Shown in pieces: positions 33,499-43,424 of a stretch of DNA of 64,000 nt. Source of the stretch: CAZTUH01 sp964616175. Lineage in GTDB: Bacteria; Pseudomonadota; Gammaproteobacteria; Burkholderiales; Burkholderiaceae_B. Below the pieces are notes generated by a model. That model made no database searches and had not been told where the DNA came from. It saw only the letters and a program-made list of their open reading frames with translations. The position numbers and the translations under genes were made by a program. The stretch is taken from positions 62,001-126,000 of the forward strand of contig CAZTUH010000003.1 of NCBI GenBank assembly GCA_964616175.1, given 5' to 3'. Within the stretch, counting starts at the first letter, position 1, and every line of letters begins with the position of its first letter.

Positions 33499-34782
33499 GT
33501 GATACAAGAACTGCTATACAAATCTCAAAGTAATGATCTTTCTTTTCAACAACTTGAACCTCCTCGAAGACTTACAAACTCAGTTAGTGTGTCTTGGGCA
33601 GGAAAATCTGTGAATATAGGTGGACAATATCCAATCGTTGTTCAATCAATGACTAACACGAATACTAAAGATGTTCTTGAAACAGCTATTCAAGTAAGGG
33701 AATTGTCACTAGCTGGTTCTGATCTAGTTCGAATTACGGTTGATTCTCACGAATCTGCTCGTAGTGTTGTATTAATTCGAGAACATTTAGATAAAATGAA
33801 TATTTCTACTCCTTTGGTAGGAGACTTTCATTTTAATGGCCATAAATTATTAAAGAATTTTCCTGATTGCGCACAAGCTTTATCTAAATACAGAATTAAT
33901 CCTGGAAACGTAGGTTTAGGAAAGAAGCGAGAGGATAATTTTGCTAGCATGATAGAAATTGCTTGCCTCTACAAAAAACCGATTCGAATCGGAGTCAATT
34001 GGGGGAGTCTGGACAATGATCTCTTATCTAAAAAAATTCATGAGAATAAGCAGCGAAGGAATCCACAAGATGTCAAATCAGTTACTAGAGAAGCTCTAGT
34101 ATTTTCAGCAATTGACAGTGCAAAACGTGCTGAAAGACTTGGTCTTTCAAAGAACGCCATAATCTTGTCATGCAAAGTTAGTGATGTGCAAGAATTAATT
34201 AAAGTATATCAAGCTTTATCCAGAAGTTGTAGTTATCCACTGCATGTTGGTTTGACCGAAGCTGGTATGTCTACCAAAGGTATAGTAGCATCTACTGCTG
34301 CAATAGCAGTGCTATTACAACAAGGAATTGGTGATACAATCCGCATCTCTTTAACGCCTGAACCTGGGAGCAATCGTTGTCTTGAAGTATCAGTTGCTCT
34401 TGAAATACTCCAAACTATGGGTTTCCGGCATTTTATGCCTTCTGTTGTCTCTTGTCCTGGTTGTGGGCGGACTAACAGCAAAAAATTCCAAGAGCTTGCT
34501 CATGATATACAAGATTATTTGCATAAAAAAATATCGTTTTGGAAACCTCAATATCCAGGTGTGGAAACCATGAGTGTTGCTGTAATGGGATGTGTTGTAA
34601 ATGGACCAGGCGAAAGTAAGAATGCAAATATTGGAATTAGCTTGCCAGGAAATGGAGAAAATCCAGTAGCTCCTGTTTTCATAGATGGACAGCATTTTGT
34701 TACCTTGAAAGGTAACAACTTAGCCCAAGAGTTCCAACTAATCATCGAAAATTATGTAAAAAATCGATATAGTCAGCATTGA
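33499..34782 (+). CDS. ispG: 4-hydroxy-3-methylbut-2-en-1-yl diphosphate synthase
   Basis: MEP-pathway [4Fe-4S] enzyme that makes HMBPP. GTG 33499 is preferred as start because GGAGA lies eight bases upstream (427 residues); TTG 33484 is an alternative. The cluster cysteines sit in SCPGCGRT and MGCVVNGPGE, and the N-terminal TIM barrel begins PIVVQSMTNTNT. Together with dxs and ispA in this window it shows the MEP route is kept. The 3' end overlaps open sequence before hisS. Confidence 0.96.
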   Translation: MIQELLYKSQSNDLSFQQLEPPRRLTNSVSVSWAGKSVNIGGQYPIVVQSMTNTNTKDVLETAIQVRELSLAGSDLVRITVDSHESARSVVLIREHLDKMNISTPLVGDFHFNGHKLLKNFPDCAQALSKYRINPGNVGLGKKREDNFASMIEIACLYKKPIRIGVNWGSLDNDLLSKKIHENKQRRNPQDVKSVTREALVFSAIDSAKRAERLGLSKNAIILSCKVSDVQELIKVYQALSRSCSYPLHVGLTEAGMSTKGIVASTAAIAVLLQQGIGDTIRISLTPEPGSNRCLEVSVALEILQTMGFRHFMPSVVSCPGCGRTNSKKFQELAHDIQDYLHKKISFWKPQYPGVETMSVAVMGCVVNGPGESKNANIGISLPGNGENPVAPVFIDGQHFVTLKGNNLAQEFQLIIENYVKNRYSQH

Positions 34783-34859
34783 AAAAACGAGTTCGGAAAA
34801 GTAATCGGAGAGAACCTTGTCACTATCATATTGGTAATATCACTGAAAGAGAAAAAGTT

Positions 34860-36182
34860 ATGAATCCTTTGGCATCCAAAATCTCTGTTATTCGCGGGAT
34901 GCGAGATGTTTTACCAAAAAAAGCAAGAATTTGGGAAGAACTTGAATTATCTATTCAGAAATGGTTACATAAGTATGGTTATTGTAATCTTAGAACTCCA
35001 ATTCTAGAAAAAACTGAACTTTTTATTCGTTGTATCGGAGAAATTACAGATATTGTTGAGAAGGAGATGTATTCCTTCAAAGATCGACTAAATGGTGATG
35101 AATTAACGATTCGACCAGAAATGACAGCCGGTTTGATCAGGGCTTCAATTGAGAATAATTTGCTCTACAATAGGCCGTACCGAATTTATTCAATTGGGCC
35201 TGTATTTCGGCATGAACGACCGCAAGCAGGCAGATATCGTCAGTTTCATCAAGTAAATGTAGAAGCTTTAGGATTCCATGGTCCTGATGTTGATGCAGAA
35301 TTAATTATTATGTTATCCAAGCTATGGAAAGAATTAAAACTGGGAGATATTCAGCTAGAATTGAATACTTTAGGTCAAGCAAAAGAACGAGCTGCTCATA
35401 AAGCCGCATTAGTTAAGTATTTTGAAAAAAATATAAAACTCTTGGACCAAGACAGTTGCCGACGATTAAATACAAATCCATTGCGTATACTTGATACAAA
35501 AAATCCAGCAATGCAGGAACTAATTAGTTCTGCTCCTAAAATTTCGAATTTTCTTGGAGATCTTTCACATTCTCATTTTAAGAATTTATGTTGCTATTTG
35601 GATGATTTTGGAATTAAATACCAAATCAACCCAAGACTTGTCAGAGGGCTTGATTACTATAATTTAACTGTATTTGAATGGACTATTCTTACTTCCAATG
35701 CTCAAAAGATAACTGTATGTGGAGGAGGACGTTATGATGGTTTATCTGAACTAATTGGAGGAAATCGTTTTCCAGCAGCTGGTTTTGCTATTGGAATAGA
35801 ACGTCTACTCAGTTTATTAGAGAATAATAGGGATTTCTCAAATATAAAAGAATGTGATGCTTATATAATTGTCCATCAAGATGATGCTTCAAAGCGTTTG
35901 GCAATGAAAATCGCAGAAAATTTAAGAGATATTGATCTTTCTGTTGTTTATGGAAGTGATTTTAGCATCAAAAAACAATCTAAAAGAGCAAACAATAGTG
36001 GAGCTAAAATTATTCTGAATGTTGGACCTAAAGAGGTTTCTAATCAAGTTGTATTCGTAAAACTTATGCAATCTAACCTTCCTCCAGAAACAGTTGCATT
36101 AAACCATCTATCAGATTTTGTGAAATCTAATATGGATAAGATGTCAATCAGGAATTATCCAAATGACAGAATTTTTTTTTAA
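34860..36182 (+). CDS. hisS: Histidyl-tRNA synthetase
   Basis: Class II synthetase charging tRNA-His. Start ATG 34860 (MNPLASKISVIRGMRDVLP) gives 440 residues and matches homologue N-termini. An upstream TTG start overlapping ispG would add 27 unnatural residues. Motif 2 (GPVFRHERPQAGRYRQFHQ), the histidine-A motif RGLDYYNLTVFEW and motif 3 (GGGRYDGLSELIGG, AAGFAIGIERL) are intact. Its last 20 bases overlap the next gene. Confidence 0.96.
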   Translation: MNPLASKISVIRGMRDVLPKKARIWEELELSIQKWLHKYGYCNLRTPILEKTELFIRCIGEITDIVEKEMYSFKDRLNGDELTIRPEMTAGLIRASIENNLLYNRPYRIYSIGPVFRHERPQAGRYRQFHQVNVEALGFHGPDVDAELIIMLSKLWKELKLGDIQLELNTLGQAKERAAHKAALVKYFEKNIKLLDQDSCRRLNTNPLRILDTKNPAMQELISSAPKISNFLGDLSHSHFKNLCCYLDDFGIKYQINPRLVRGLDYYNLTVFEWTILTSNAQKITVCGGGRYDGLSELIGGNRFPAAGFAIGIERLLSLLENNRDFSNIKECDAYIIVHQDDASKRLAMKIAENLRDIDLSVVYGSDFSIKKQSKRANNSGAKIILNVGPKEVSNQVVFVKLMQSNLPPETVALNHLSDFVKSNMDKMSIRNYPNDRIFF

Positions 36183-36798
36183 AACAAGAAAATTATTCTC
36201 AGGGTCTCTATTTTTATCAGCATTTCTAGCTTTACTTTTGATAATTGTTTCTTTTTTTTCATGGAAATTTTCAAAAGAACATACTATTCAACATTCGATT
36301 AATGCTATGAAATGCTTTGAAGCATTTGAGAAGGAATTAAATTTTCTGAAAAATGATAATGAAAACAAGTCAACAAGCTCTTTTCGAGTTAAAGGAGCTT
36401 TAATTCTCTTACGTAAGAAATATGGAGATACAATATATGCTCCTATTGCTATTCTTTCGTCTGCAAAGCACTTGTATCAGTTAAACGAAGATTTTGAATT
36501 TTTGTATGAAAATATATCATGGGTTTCGAATCAAAGAAAATATAACTTTTTACATGATCTAGCTCGGTTACTTTTGTCAGGTTTTTTGCTTGATCGAAGC
36601 GAATATCATTTGGCTATGATGGAACTGGAGAATCCAACAGATGAATTCTCAGGTATCTTTCTTGATCGGAAAGGAGATATTTTATTAGCTCAAGGAATGA
36701 TCGAAGAAGCAAAAGAATCTTGGAAACTTGCTTCTAGAAACTTAAAAGAAGATGATCCATTGCGATCAATCATCCAATTAAAAATCAGTCATTTATAA
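36163..36798 (+). CDS. yfgM: YfgM/AncA-type membrane-anchored tetratricopeptide protein
   Basis: A 211-residue protein with one N-terminal transmembrane helix (about 14-35, FLSAFLALLLIIVSFFSW) and a soluble domain with tetratricopeptide-like helices. In E. coli YfgM works with PpiD at the SecYEG translocon in periplasmic folding. Conservation is weak; the assignment rests on topology and conserved position between hisS and bamB. It overlaps hisS by 20 bases, and its TAA overlaps the bamB ATG by one. Confidence 0.72.
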   Translation: MTEFFFKTRKLFSGSLFLSAFLALLLIIVSFFSWKFSKEHTIQHSINAMKCFEAFEKELNFLKNDNENKSTSSFRVKGALILLRKKYGDTIYAPIAILSSAKHLYQLNEDFEFLYENISWVSNQRKYNFLHDLARLLLSGFLLDRSEYHLAMMELENPTDEFSGIFLDRKGDILLAQGMIEEAKESWKLASRNLKEDDPLRSIIQLKISHL

Positions 36799-37979
36799 TG
36801 TTTATTCCCAATTTATCTATTTTTACCCATTATAGGTCATTTCATATAATAATCATTTTCCTTATGACCATTTCATCAGTCTCATGTTCATTGTTAGTTA
36901 ACAAAAAGGAGTTTTTCCTAAAACAGGATTGTGAGCAAGATAAGCAATCAATGGCATTAGATTTTAAATGGATAACTTCAGTAGGAAATATATTAAGCCC
37001 AAATTTTGGACTTGCAATATCCGGGGAGGATATATGTATATCCTCCCCGGATGGTTCTATAGCAAAGCTTAACTTATTTACAGGGGATATGCTTTGGAAG
37101 ATATTAGTTCCTTCGAAATTATCTTCTGGAATTGCAACAGATGGATCAACTGTAATAGTTATCTCAGAAGATGGAGAAATCCTTGCTTTTAATAGTGATG
37201 GAAAATTAAAATGGATAAAAAGGTTTGAGGGAGGCAGCAGTACACCTCCAATTATTGGGAATGATATTGTAGTTATTAGAACAAAAAACTGTCATATACA
37301 AGCTTTTGATATAAATAACGGAGAATGTTTATGGAAACTATCACATCCATACAATGTTTCAAATGTAGAAATACCATCAAGAATGATTCTTCTTGAAAAT
37401 TTCATTATTACTGGAATCTTTGGAGGAAAATTATTGGCTATTAATATCTTAAATGGAGATGTAAAATGGGAAGGACAAATATCTGATTGTTCTGATTCTA
37501 GCTATCAAGATTATTTGCTAGATATTATTGGTACCCCAAATTTAATTAATAATCTCCTTTGTGCCTTTTCATTAAAAGGTACTGTTTGCTGTTTTGATAT
37601 CTTTGATAGGGGACGGAAAATATGGACTTATGAGCTTTCAAAAGTTCTAGATATTTCAATGGATGAAGATTATGTCTACCTGATATCAGAGAATAATATA
37701 ATCAGTGCTTTAAACTCTACAGACGGTTCAATTGTTTGGCAGAATAAGGAATTAAAGGCAAAAAAAACACTTACCAATCTTTCTGTAATAGGAAATACTC
37801 TCATGGTGTCAGATTTGACCGGGCACTTGTATACTTTATCAAGTAAAGATGGCGCTATTAAAGGTTCTTTCTATTCTAGGAAACATAATAATTTTGTAAG
37901 ATCTTCGATCATTTCTACAACTCAAGGTTTTCTAATGCAAACAGAAAATGGGAATTTAATGCTCTTTGAAGGCCGTTAA
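36798..37979 (+). CDS. bamB: Outer membrane protein assembly factor BamB
   Basis: Lipoprotein of the BAM complex that inserts beta-barrels into the outer membrane. The 393-residue protein has a hydrophobic signal with a lipobox-like SSVSC near 29-31, then beta-propeller repeats with PQQ-like blades (GDMLWKI, GECLWKL, GDVKWEG, GSIVWQNK). A GC-rich perfect palindrome lies in the coding sequence at 37019-37052 and encodes the SGEDICISSPDG turn. Low conservation but unmistakable repeats and synteny. Confidence 0.9.
   Translation: MFIPNLSIFTHYRSFHIIIIFLMTISSVSCSLLVNKKEFFLKQDCEQDKQSMALDFKWITSVGNILSPNFGLAISGEDICISSPDGSIAKLNLFTGDMLWKILVPSKLSSGIATDGSTVIVISEDGEILAFNSDGKLKWIKRFEGGSSTPPIIGNDIVVIRTKNCHIQAFDINNGECLWKLSHPYNVSNVEIPSRMILLENFIITGIFGGKLLAINILNGDVKWEGQISDCSDSSYQDYLLDIIGTPNLINNLLCAFSLKGTVCCFDIFDRGRKIWTYELSKVLDISMDEDYVYLISENNIISALNSTDGSIVWQNKELKAKKTLTNLSVIGNTLMVSDLTGHLYTLSSKDGAIKGSFYSRKHNNFVRSSIISTTQGFLMQTENGNLMLFEGR
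37019..37052. repeat. GC-rich 34-base perfect inverted repeat inside bamB
   Basis: Arms ATCCGGGGAGGATATA and TATATCCTCCCCGGAT, 16 bases each and exactly complementary, flank a two-base centre TG. The CCGGGGAGGA segments are strikingly GC-rich for this AT-rich genome. It lies in frame within bamB without disrupting it. It could form a strong mRNA hairpin or be a protein-binding palindrome. Confidence 0.95.
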
Positions 37980-38016
37980 TTTTAAAGATACTCTTATTAT
38001 CTAAAGGAATTTAATC

Positions 38017-39357
38017 TTGCTTATTAAGCCAGTAATTGCTCTTGTAGGCCGTCCAAATGTAGGGAAATCTACTTTATTTAACCGCTTAACCAAATCTCGA
38101 TCATCTTTAGTTTCTAACCATGTGGGCGTTACCCGTGATAGACATTATGGTGAAGGAAAAGTTGGGAAGATATCATTCATTGTTATTGATACAGGCGGAT
38201 TAGATTTGAGAGATAAGGATGAAATAATTTCACAAACAACCGATCAAGTATTACAAGCTATTAGCGAAGCAAGTGTGGTTATCTTTTTAGTAGATGCTCG
38301 TTCTGGTCCACAAAATCAGGATTATGAGATCGCTGACCTTTTGAGAAAATCAGGTCAAAAAAGAATATTTTTAGCAGCTAATAAATCTGATGGTATGGAT
38401 ATACAAAAAGCAAAAAACATGTTTTATGAACTCGGCCTAAGCGAACCATACCTAATTTCTTCTACGCATGGTCATGGAGTTAACAACTTAGTAAAGATTT
38501 CTTTGAACGAATTTGAAAATAACCAATTTTCTGATGGTCTTGTTTTACACCAAACGTCTAATCATAGAATAAAACTAGCATTAATAGGACAACCCAATGT
38601 AGGAAAATCAACTTTGATCAATACGATCTTAGGGCAGAAACGAATGATTACCCATTCTAGTCCAGGTACAACTCGAGATACAATTCAAATTGAATATAAT
38701 TTTCATAACCGGGGATATTTACTAATTGATACCGCTGGCCTCCGAAGGCGAAGGAATGTTTCCCAGTTAGTTGAGAAGTTTTCTATAGTAAAAGCATTAC
38801 AAGCAGTGAAATGGAGCAATGTTGTTCTCTTTCTTCTTGATGGAACTAGCTTTATCTCAGAGCAAGATGCTCATATTGCTAGCTTTATTGTAGAGTCTGG
38901 CAAGGCGTTAGTTTTAGCAATTAATAAATCAGAAATGTTGGGCCATGAAAAGTCTATTCTTTTTGAGCAAGAAGTAAAGAAAAAGTTGCACTTCTTGTCT
39001 TTTGCAAAGATTCATAGAATTTCTGCTTTAAAAAATATCGGAATTTCAACTTTGTTCAGGTCTGTAAATAACGCTTATGAATCAGCTTTTATGAAGCTAT
39101 CAACTTCTAAATTAACTCGAAATTTGCAATTTCTAATTCAGCAACATTCTCCTAAAAATTCAAAAAATCATTGCAAGATGCGTTATGCTCATCAAGGTGG
39201 AAAGAATCCTCCTCGCATTATCATCCATGGAAGTTCTTTAGAAAAAATATCAAATGACTATCGTCGCTATTTAGCAAAAGGTTTCCAGAAAGAATTTAAA
39301 TTAGAAGGTACTCCATTGAATATAGAATTCAGATCTTCTAAAAATCCATACAAATAA
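38017..39357 (+). CDS. der: Ribosome-associated GTPase Der (EngA)
   Basis: Tandem GTPase needed for 50S assembly. The 446-residue protein has two G domains, with P-loops GRPNVGKST (about 11-19) and GQPNVGKST (about 193-201), DTGG/DTAG switch II motifs, NKSD/NKSE specificity motifs, and a C-terminal KH-like domain. The start is TTG 38017, with AAAGGAA upstream; no ATG fits. In relatives hfq and hflX follow; here hflK is next after a 500-base gap. Confidence 0.96.
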   Translation: MLIKPVIALVGRPNVGKSTLFNRLTKSRSSLVSNHVGVTRDRHYGEGKVGKISFIVIDTGGLDLRDKDEIISQTTDQVLQAISEASVVIFLVDARSGPQNQDYEIADLLRKSGQKRIFLAANKSDGMDIQKAKNMFYELGLSEPYLISSTHGHGVNNLVKISLNEFENNQFSDGLVLHQTSNHRIKLALIGQPNVGKSTLINTILGQKRMITHSSPGTTRDTIQIEYNFHNRGYLLIDTAGLRRRRNVSQLVEKFSIVKALQAVKWSNVVLFLLDGTSFISEQDAHIASFIVESGKALVLAINKSEMLGHEKSILFEQEVKKKLHFLSFAKIHRISALKNIGISTLFRSVNNAYESAFMKLSTSKLTRNLQFLIQQHSPKNSKNHCKMRYAHQGGKNPPRIIIHGSSLEKISNDYRRYLAKGFQKEFKLEGTPLNIEFRSSKNPYK

Positions 39358-39902
39358 AAGTTCAAAAAATCATTGAAATTTTTTTGCAACAATTTGGTTA
39401 ATGCTAGGAAGTTTATTTAGGATAGATTTTGAATTAAGCAAATTAGGTTTAGATTATTGGTTGATTGTTAATTTCAACTCAAGCAAAATACAGGAAAATT
39501 TTTTTTTCAAGGTTCATAGCCGTAAAAACTAAGACATTGCTGTCCTATGGATGTTCTATTTCTTAAAAAATTAACAATGAACAATGAATATAAAAAGAAT
39601 TAATTTATCTAATCGAAGTAGTCAATTTGGAAATATACCTATTCTATAGAAGCGATATACAAAAAAGAAAAACATTAACACTTGATTTCTTATCTTCTTA
39701 AGTAAATATTTTTCACAGAATGTGAATTCTTTTCTTTTTGCAATCTAGATTTTATTTTATGCTTGTAAATATTGCAGATATGGAAGCTTTCTATTTTTAA
39801 TATTAATCAGAAGTAGAGATTATGTAAAAAAGATTAAATCTTATTTTATGTAACAATTTAGATGTGATTTTTAAGATTCTATCAAGTAGAAGAAATTACT
39901 AC
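39358..39902. other. Gap between der and hflK where hfq and hflX are expected
   Basis: About 545 bases without an intact gene. A short stretch, read in frame from about 39387, gives ATIWLMLGSLFRIDFE. It aligns without gaps, though weakly, to the Hfq Sm1 stretch VSIYLVNGIKLQGQIE, with a stop just before it. No HflX G-motif is visible. A small palindrome TTCACA/TGTGAA lies at 39712-39726. Likely a decayed region plus the hflK promoter. Confidence 0.3.
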
Positions 39903-41207
39903 ATGTACAAAATGTTCGAAAATAATAAATTCAACTTAAATAATTTCAATTTGCAAGGCATTCCCAATAGTAATAAAGAGAATGATTTGATTGCTAATTT
40001 GAAGAAGAACCAAAATACTCCTCCTGATCTTGATGAAATTTGGACTGATTTTAACAAACGCATTAGCAATATATTCAATAACCAAAAAAAAAGAGGAATT
40101 AGTGGGATTAAAGATCCATCTTCAAGGGACCCGGATCCGAAACCACCTCGCCAAGTAATTTTTGGTCTTGGAGGTTTTATTATCCTAGTAATTTTTACTA
40201 TCTGGTTGTTCAGCGGATTTTTTATAGTTCAAGAAGGACAAGTAGCTGTTGTTACGAGGTTTGGTTGTTACAAGCAGACTGTACAAGCTGGATTTCAATG
40301 GAGATTACCATATCCAATTGAAAAGCATTCGATTGTAAACATTTCTCAATTACGCACTTTTGAAATTGGATTTCGAGGTAGTTCACGTAACAAAATGTTG
40401 TCTGAGGCTTTAATGTTGACCAATGATGAAAATATAGTTGATATGCAATTCGTTGTCCAATATCGACTGAGAGCAGATGGGGCTCCAAATTACCTTTTTA
40501 AGGTTCGGAATCCAGACGATTCTGTTCGTCAAGCTGCTGAGACAGCTATGAGAGAAGTTGTAGGAAAAAAACCCATGGATTTTGTTTTATATGAAGGTCG
40601 GACAGATGTAACAGCTGAGGTGCAGAACTTAATGCAGATAATTTTAAACTATTACGGATCTGGGATCCAAGTTAGTACGGTTGCCATACAAAATGTCCAA
40701 CCTCCAGAACAGGTTCAAGCTGCCTTTGATGATGCGGTCAAAGCCGGGCAAGATCGTGAGCGTCAAATTAACGAGGGTCAAGCTTATGCAAACCAAGTTA
40801 TACCTTGGGCAAGTGGTCAAGCATCACGGATGGTTGAGGAAGCAGAAGGGAAAAAAGCTAGAATTATTGGTGATGCACAAGGATATGCTTCTCGTTTTAT
40901 TAGTGTATTGAAGGAATATGAAAAAGCACCTGAGATAACCCGTGATCGAATGTATTTAGAAACTATGGAAAAGATGTTTTCAGAAGCAAGTAAAATAATG
41001 ATAGATAACAAAAATTGTAACAACTTTCTTTATCTGCCAATAGAAAAAACTTCTTCTATACCTGGAGTTAATGCTCTTTCATTTGATTCTCATAGGTCAA
41101 ATCAGTCTTCTGGAGATATTAAGCCATTGTTAAATGAACAAGATTCTAATAAAACCAGTGATGCTGCTACTGGTAATGCCTTGCGTGATCGTACTTTATC
41201 GCGTTAG
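39903..41207 (+). CDS. hflK: FtsH protease modulator HflK
   Basis: Membrane-anchored SPFH/band 7 protein that with HflC surrounds and restrains FtsH. It has a cytoplasmic N-terminal tail, one transmembrane helix (about 85-105, FIILVIFTIWLFSGFFIV) and a periplasmic band-7 domain (EGQVAVVTRFGCYKQTVQAG). A helical region with the QAYANQVIPWASGQA signature follows. Several starts are possible: GTG 39864, ATG 39903 (chosen, AGAAGAAA upstream) and ATG 39912. hflC follows after 38 bases. Confidence 0.92.
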   Translation: MYKMFENNKFNLNNFNLQGIPNSNKENDLIANLKKNQNTPPDLDEIWTDFNKRISNIFNNQKKRGISGIKDPSSRDPDPKPPRQVIFGLGGFIILVIFTIWLFSGFFIVQEGQVAVVTRFGCYKQTVQAGFQWRLPYPIEKHSIVNISQLRTFEIGFRGSSRNKMLSEALMLTNDENIVDMQFVVQYRLRADGAPNYLFKVRNPDDSVRQAAETAMREVVGKKPMDFVLYEGRTDVTAEVQNLMQIILNYYGSGIQVSTVAIQNVQPPEQVQAAFDDAVKAGQDRERQINEGQAYANQVIPWASGQASRMVEEAEGKKARIIGDAQGYASRFISVLKEYEKAPEITRDRMYLETMEKMFSEASKIMIDNKNCNNFLYLPIEKTSSIPGVNALSFDSHRSNQSSGDIKPLLNEQDSNKTSDAATGNALRDRTLSR

Positions 41208-41245
41208 TACTATTCTTATAGTAGTCATTGTTTAGAGAGTTTTCC

Positions 41246-42142
41246 ATGCAACGCCTTATTTCGTTTTTCTTTCTTGGATTATTTGGATTTTTTGTACTTC
41301 TGCCTTCAGCAGTTTTTGTTGTTCATGAGCGAGAATATGTTCTTGTGTTTACTTTAGGAGAAGTTCGAAAAATCATTAGTCAACCTGGCTTGTACTTTAA
41401 ATTGCCTCAACCTTTTCAGAAGATTATTTCACTTGATAAGCGAATTCTTACTATTGAATCAAAAGATGCTGAGCGCATTCAAACTGCTGAGAAAAAGAAT
41501 CTTTTAATTGATTCATATGTGAAATGGAAGATAGGAGACCCGCGTTTATTTTATGTAACATTCGGAGGAAATGAAAAGGCAGCCCAAGAACGTTTGCAAG
41601 CCCAAATTCGTGATGCTTTGAATGCATCTGTTAATGTTCGCACTGTTAAGGATGTGGTTTCATCTGAGCGCGGTACTGTTATGGCTGAAATACTTAACAA
41701 TGTTGCAAAACGAGCAGGTCCCTTGGGAGTAGAGATTGTGGATGTTCGTTTGCGACGAATAGAATTAGCTCCAGAAATTTCAGAATCAGTATATCGACGC
41801 ATGGAGGCTGAAAGAACAAGAGTTGCGAACGAATTGCGATCAATCGGAGCAGCTGAAAGTGAAAGAATCAGAGCTGAAGCAGATCGTCAACGTGAAGAAA
41901 TCGTTGCAAAGGCTTATGCTCAATCCCAAGTTATTATGGGGGAGGGAGAAGCTTCTGCCAGTTCCATTTATTCTAAAGCATTTGGAATAAATCCTGATTT
42001 TTATAAGTTTTATAGAAGTTTGGGTGCTTATAAAGTTTTATTTTCTAAAGAAAAGGATACACTAGTTCTCGATCCGGATTCTGAATTCTTTCAGTTTATT
42101 AAAGCGCCTTGGAATCCTTTAAGTTCAAAAGGAATTGATTAG
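41246..42142 (+). CDS. hflC: FtsH protease modulator HflC
   Basis: Partner of HflK. ATG 41246 has GAGAG seven bases upstream and gives 298 residues. It has an N-terminal transmembrane helix (about 3-24), a band-7 domain (VVHEREYVLVFTLGEVRKI) and a coiled C-terminal half (RTRVANELRSIGAAESERIRA). hflK-hflC-hisZ-purA is the conserved order. Confidence 0.95.
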   Translation: MQRLISFFFLGLFGFFVLLPSAVFVVHEREYVLVFTLGEVRKIISQPGLYFKLPQPFQKIISLDKRILTIESKDAERIQTAEKKNLLIDSYVKWKIGDPRLFYVTFGGNEKAAQERLQAQIRDALNASVNVRTVKDVVSSERGTVMAEILNNVAKRAGPLGVEIVDVRLRRIELAPEISESVYRRMEAERTRVANELRSIGAAESERIRAEADRQREEIVAKAYAQSQVIMGEGEASASSIYSKAFGINPDFYKFYRSLGAYKVLFSKEKDTLVLDPDSEFFQFIKAPWNPLSSKGID

Positions 42143-42205
42143 CTATTATTAGTTTGTATTAATATATTTATCTCGGATTTCATGAAAAATCCAAAGTGAA
42201 ATAAA

Positions 42206-43366
42206 ATGAAGAAATGGATGCTTCCTGAGCATTTGTCTGACGAGCTTCCATTGGAAGCGAGAAGGACTGAGAAATTACGCAGGAACCTTTTGGATTTGTA
42301 CAGATCTTATGGTTTTGAACTAGTTTCTCCTCCTTTGATTGAATACATAGAGTCACTACTTTCCGGTGGGGGATATGATTTAGATCTCAGAACTTGTAAA
42401 CTTATTGATCAGCTTTCAGGCAGAACTCTTGGAATTAGAGCAGATATGACCCCTCAAATCAGTCGCATTGATGCTCATCTACTTAATAAACCAGGGATAA
42501 ATCGATTATGCTACTGTGGAAGCGTTTTGCACGCACGACCAGCTGGATTGTTTTCCAGTCGTGAGTTGCTTCAAATTGGAGCAGAAATATATGGGCATGA
42601 GGGAGTTGAAGCTGATCTTGAAGTTATACATCTTGTTCTGGAAACCTTGAATTGTGCTGGGATAAAACATTACCGATTAGACTTATGTCATTTAGGAGTA
42701 GTGCAAAGTATTCTAGAATCTGATCAAAAAGTTGAGATGCATTCAAGCACGATCATTTCTTTTTTGCGAGAAAAAAACATTCCAAGTTTGCTTAACTTGA
42801 TTGAAAATATTCCATCATTACAAAGAAAAACCATAGATGCTTTATCACTATTGCCTTCTCTACATGGAGGAGTAGATGTTATCGACGAAGCCAGGTATAA
42901 ATTGCCAAAATTTCCTGGAATTTTAAAATCTCTTGAAATTTTGCAAACTCTAGTTGGGTTTATTACACCTAAAGTTAATATAGGTATAGATTTAGCTGAT
43001 GTAGGAAATTATGGTTATCATTCTGGAGTTACCTTTGGATTGTATATAAGTGGATTACACGATGCTTTAGTTTCAGGAGGACGTTACGATAATGTTGGTC
43101 GTGCGTTTGGAAAACCTAGAATGGCAACTGGGTTTAGTTTAGATTTGCGCAGATTAGCTTTGACGCAGAAACCACTTAAAAAAATGCGTGCAATATGTGT
43201 TCGTTGGTGTCAGGATCCCGTTCTCTTAGAAATTATTAATCATTTAAGAAAAAATGGAGAAATAGTGATACAAATCTTTCCAGGACATGAATTAGATCAG
43301 GGGGAATTTTTTTACGATCGTGAATTAGTTTTTCAAAATGGAAAATGGGTTTTAAAGGCATTATGA
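42206..43366 (+). CDS. hisZ: ATP phosphoribosyltransferase regulatory subunit HisZ
   Basis: Catalytically inactive relative of histidyl-tRNA synthetase that binds the short HisG and makes histidine synthesis responsive to histidine. The 386 residues have class II synthetase-like blocks (IRADMTPQISRIDA, SGGRYDNVGRAFG) but not the full HisRS set, and no anticodon domain. Its presence implies a short-form HisG elsewhere. It lies between hflC and purA. Confidence 0.92.
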   Translation: MKKWMLPEHLSDELPLEARRTEKLRRNLLDLYRSYGFELVSPPLIEYIESLLSGGGYDLDLRTCKLIDQLSGRTLGIRADMTPQISRIDAHLLNKPGINRLCYCGSVLHARPAGLFSSRELLQIGAEIYGHEGVEADLEVIHLVLETLNCAGIKHYRLDLCHLGVVQSILESDQKVEMHSSTIISFLREKNIPSLLNLIENIPSLQRKTIDALSLLPSLHGGVDVIDEARYKLPKFPGILKSLEILQTLVGFITPKVNIGIDLADVGNYGYHSGVTFGLYISGLHDALVSGGRYDNVGRAFGKPRMATGFSLDLRRLALTQKPLKKMRAICVRWCQDPVLLEIINHLRKNGEIVIQIFPGHELDQGEFFYDRELVFQNGKWVLKAL

Positions 43367-43424
43367 TAAACATCGTGTGCTGATAAATTTTTTGTCTAGC
43401 TGTTCTTACTTATATTTTTTTAAT

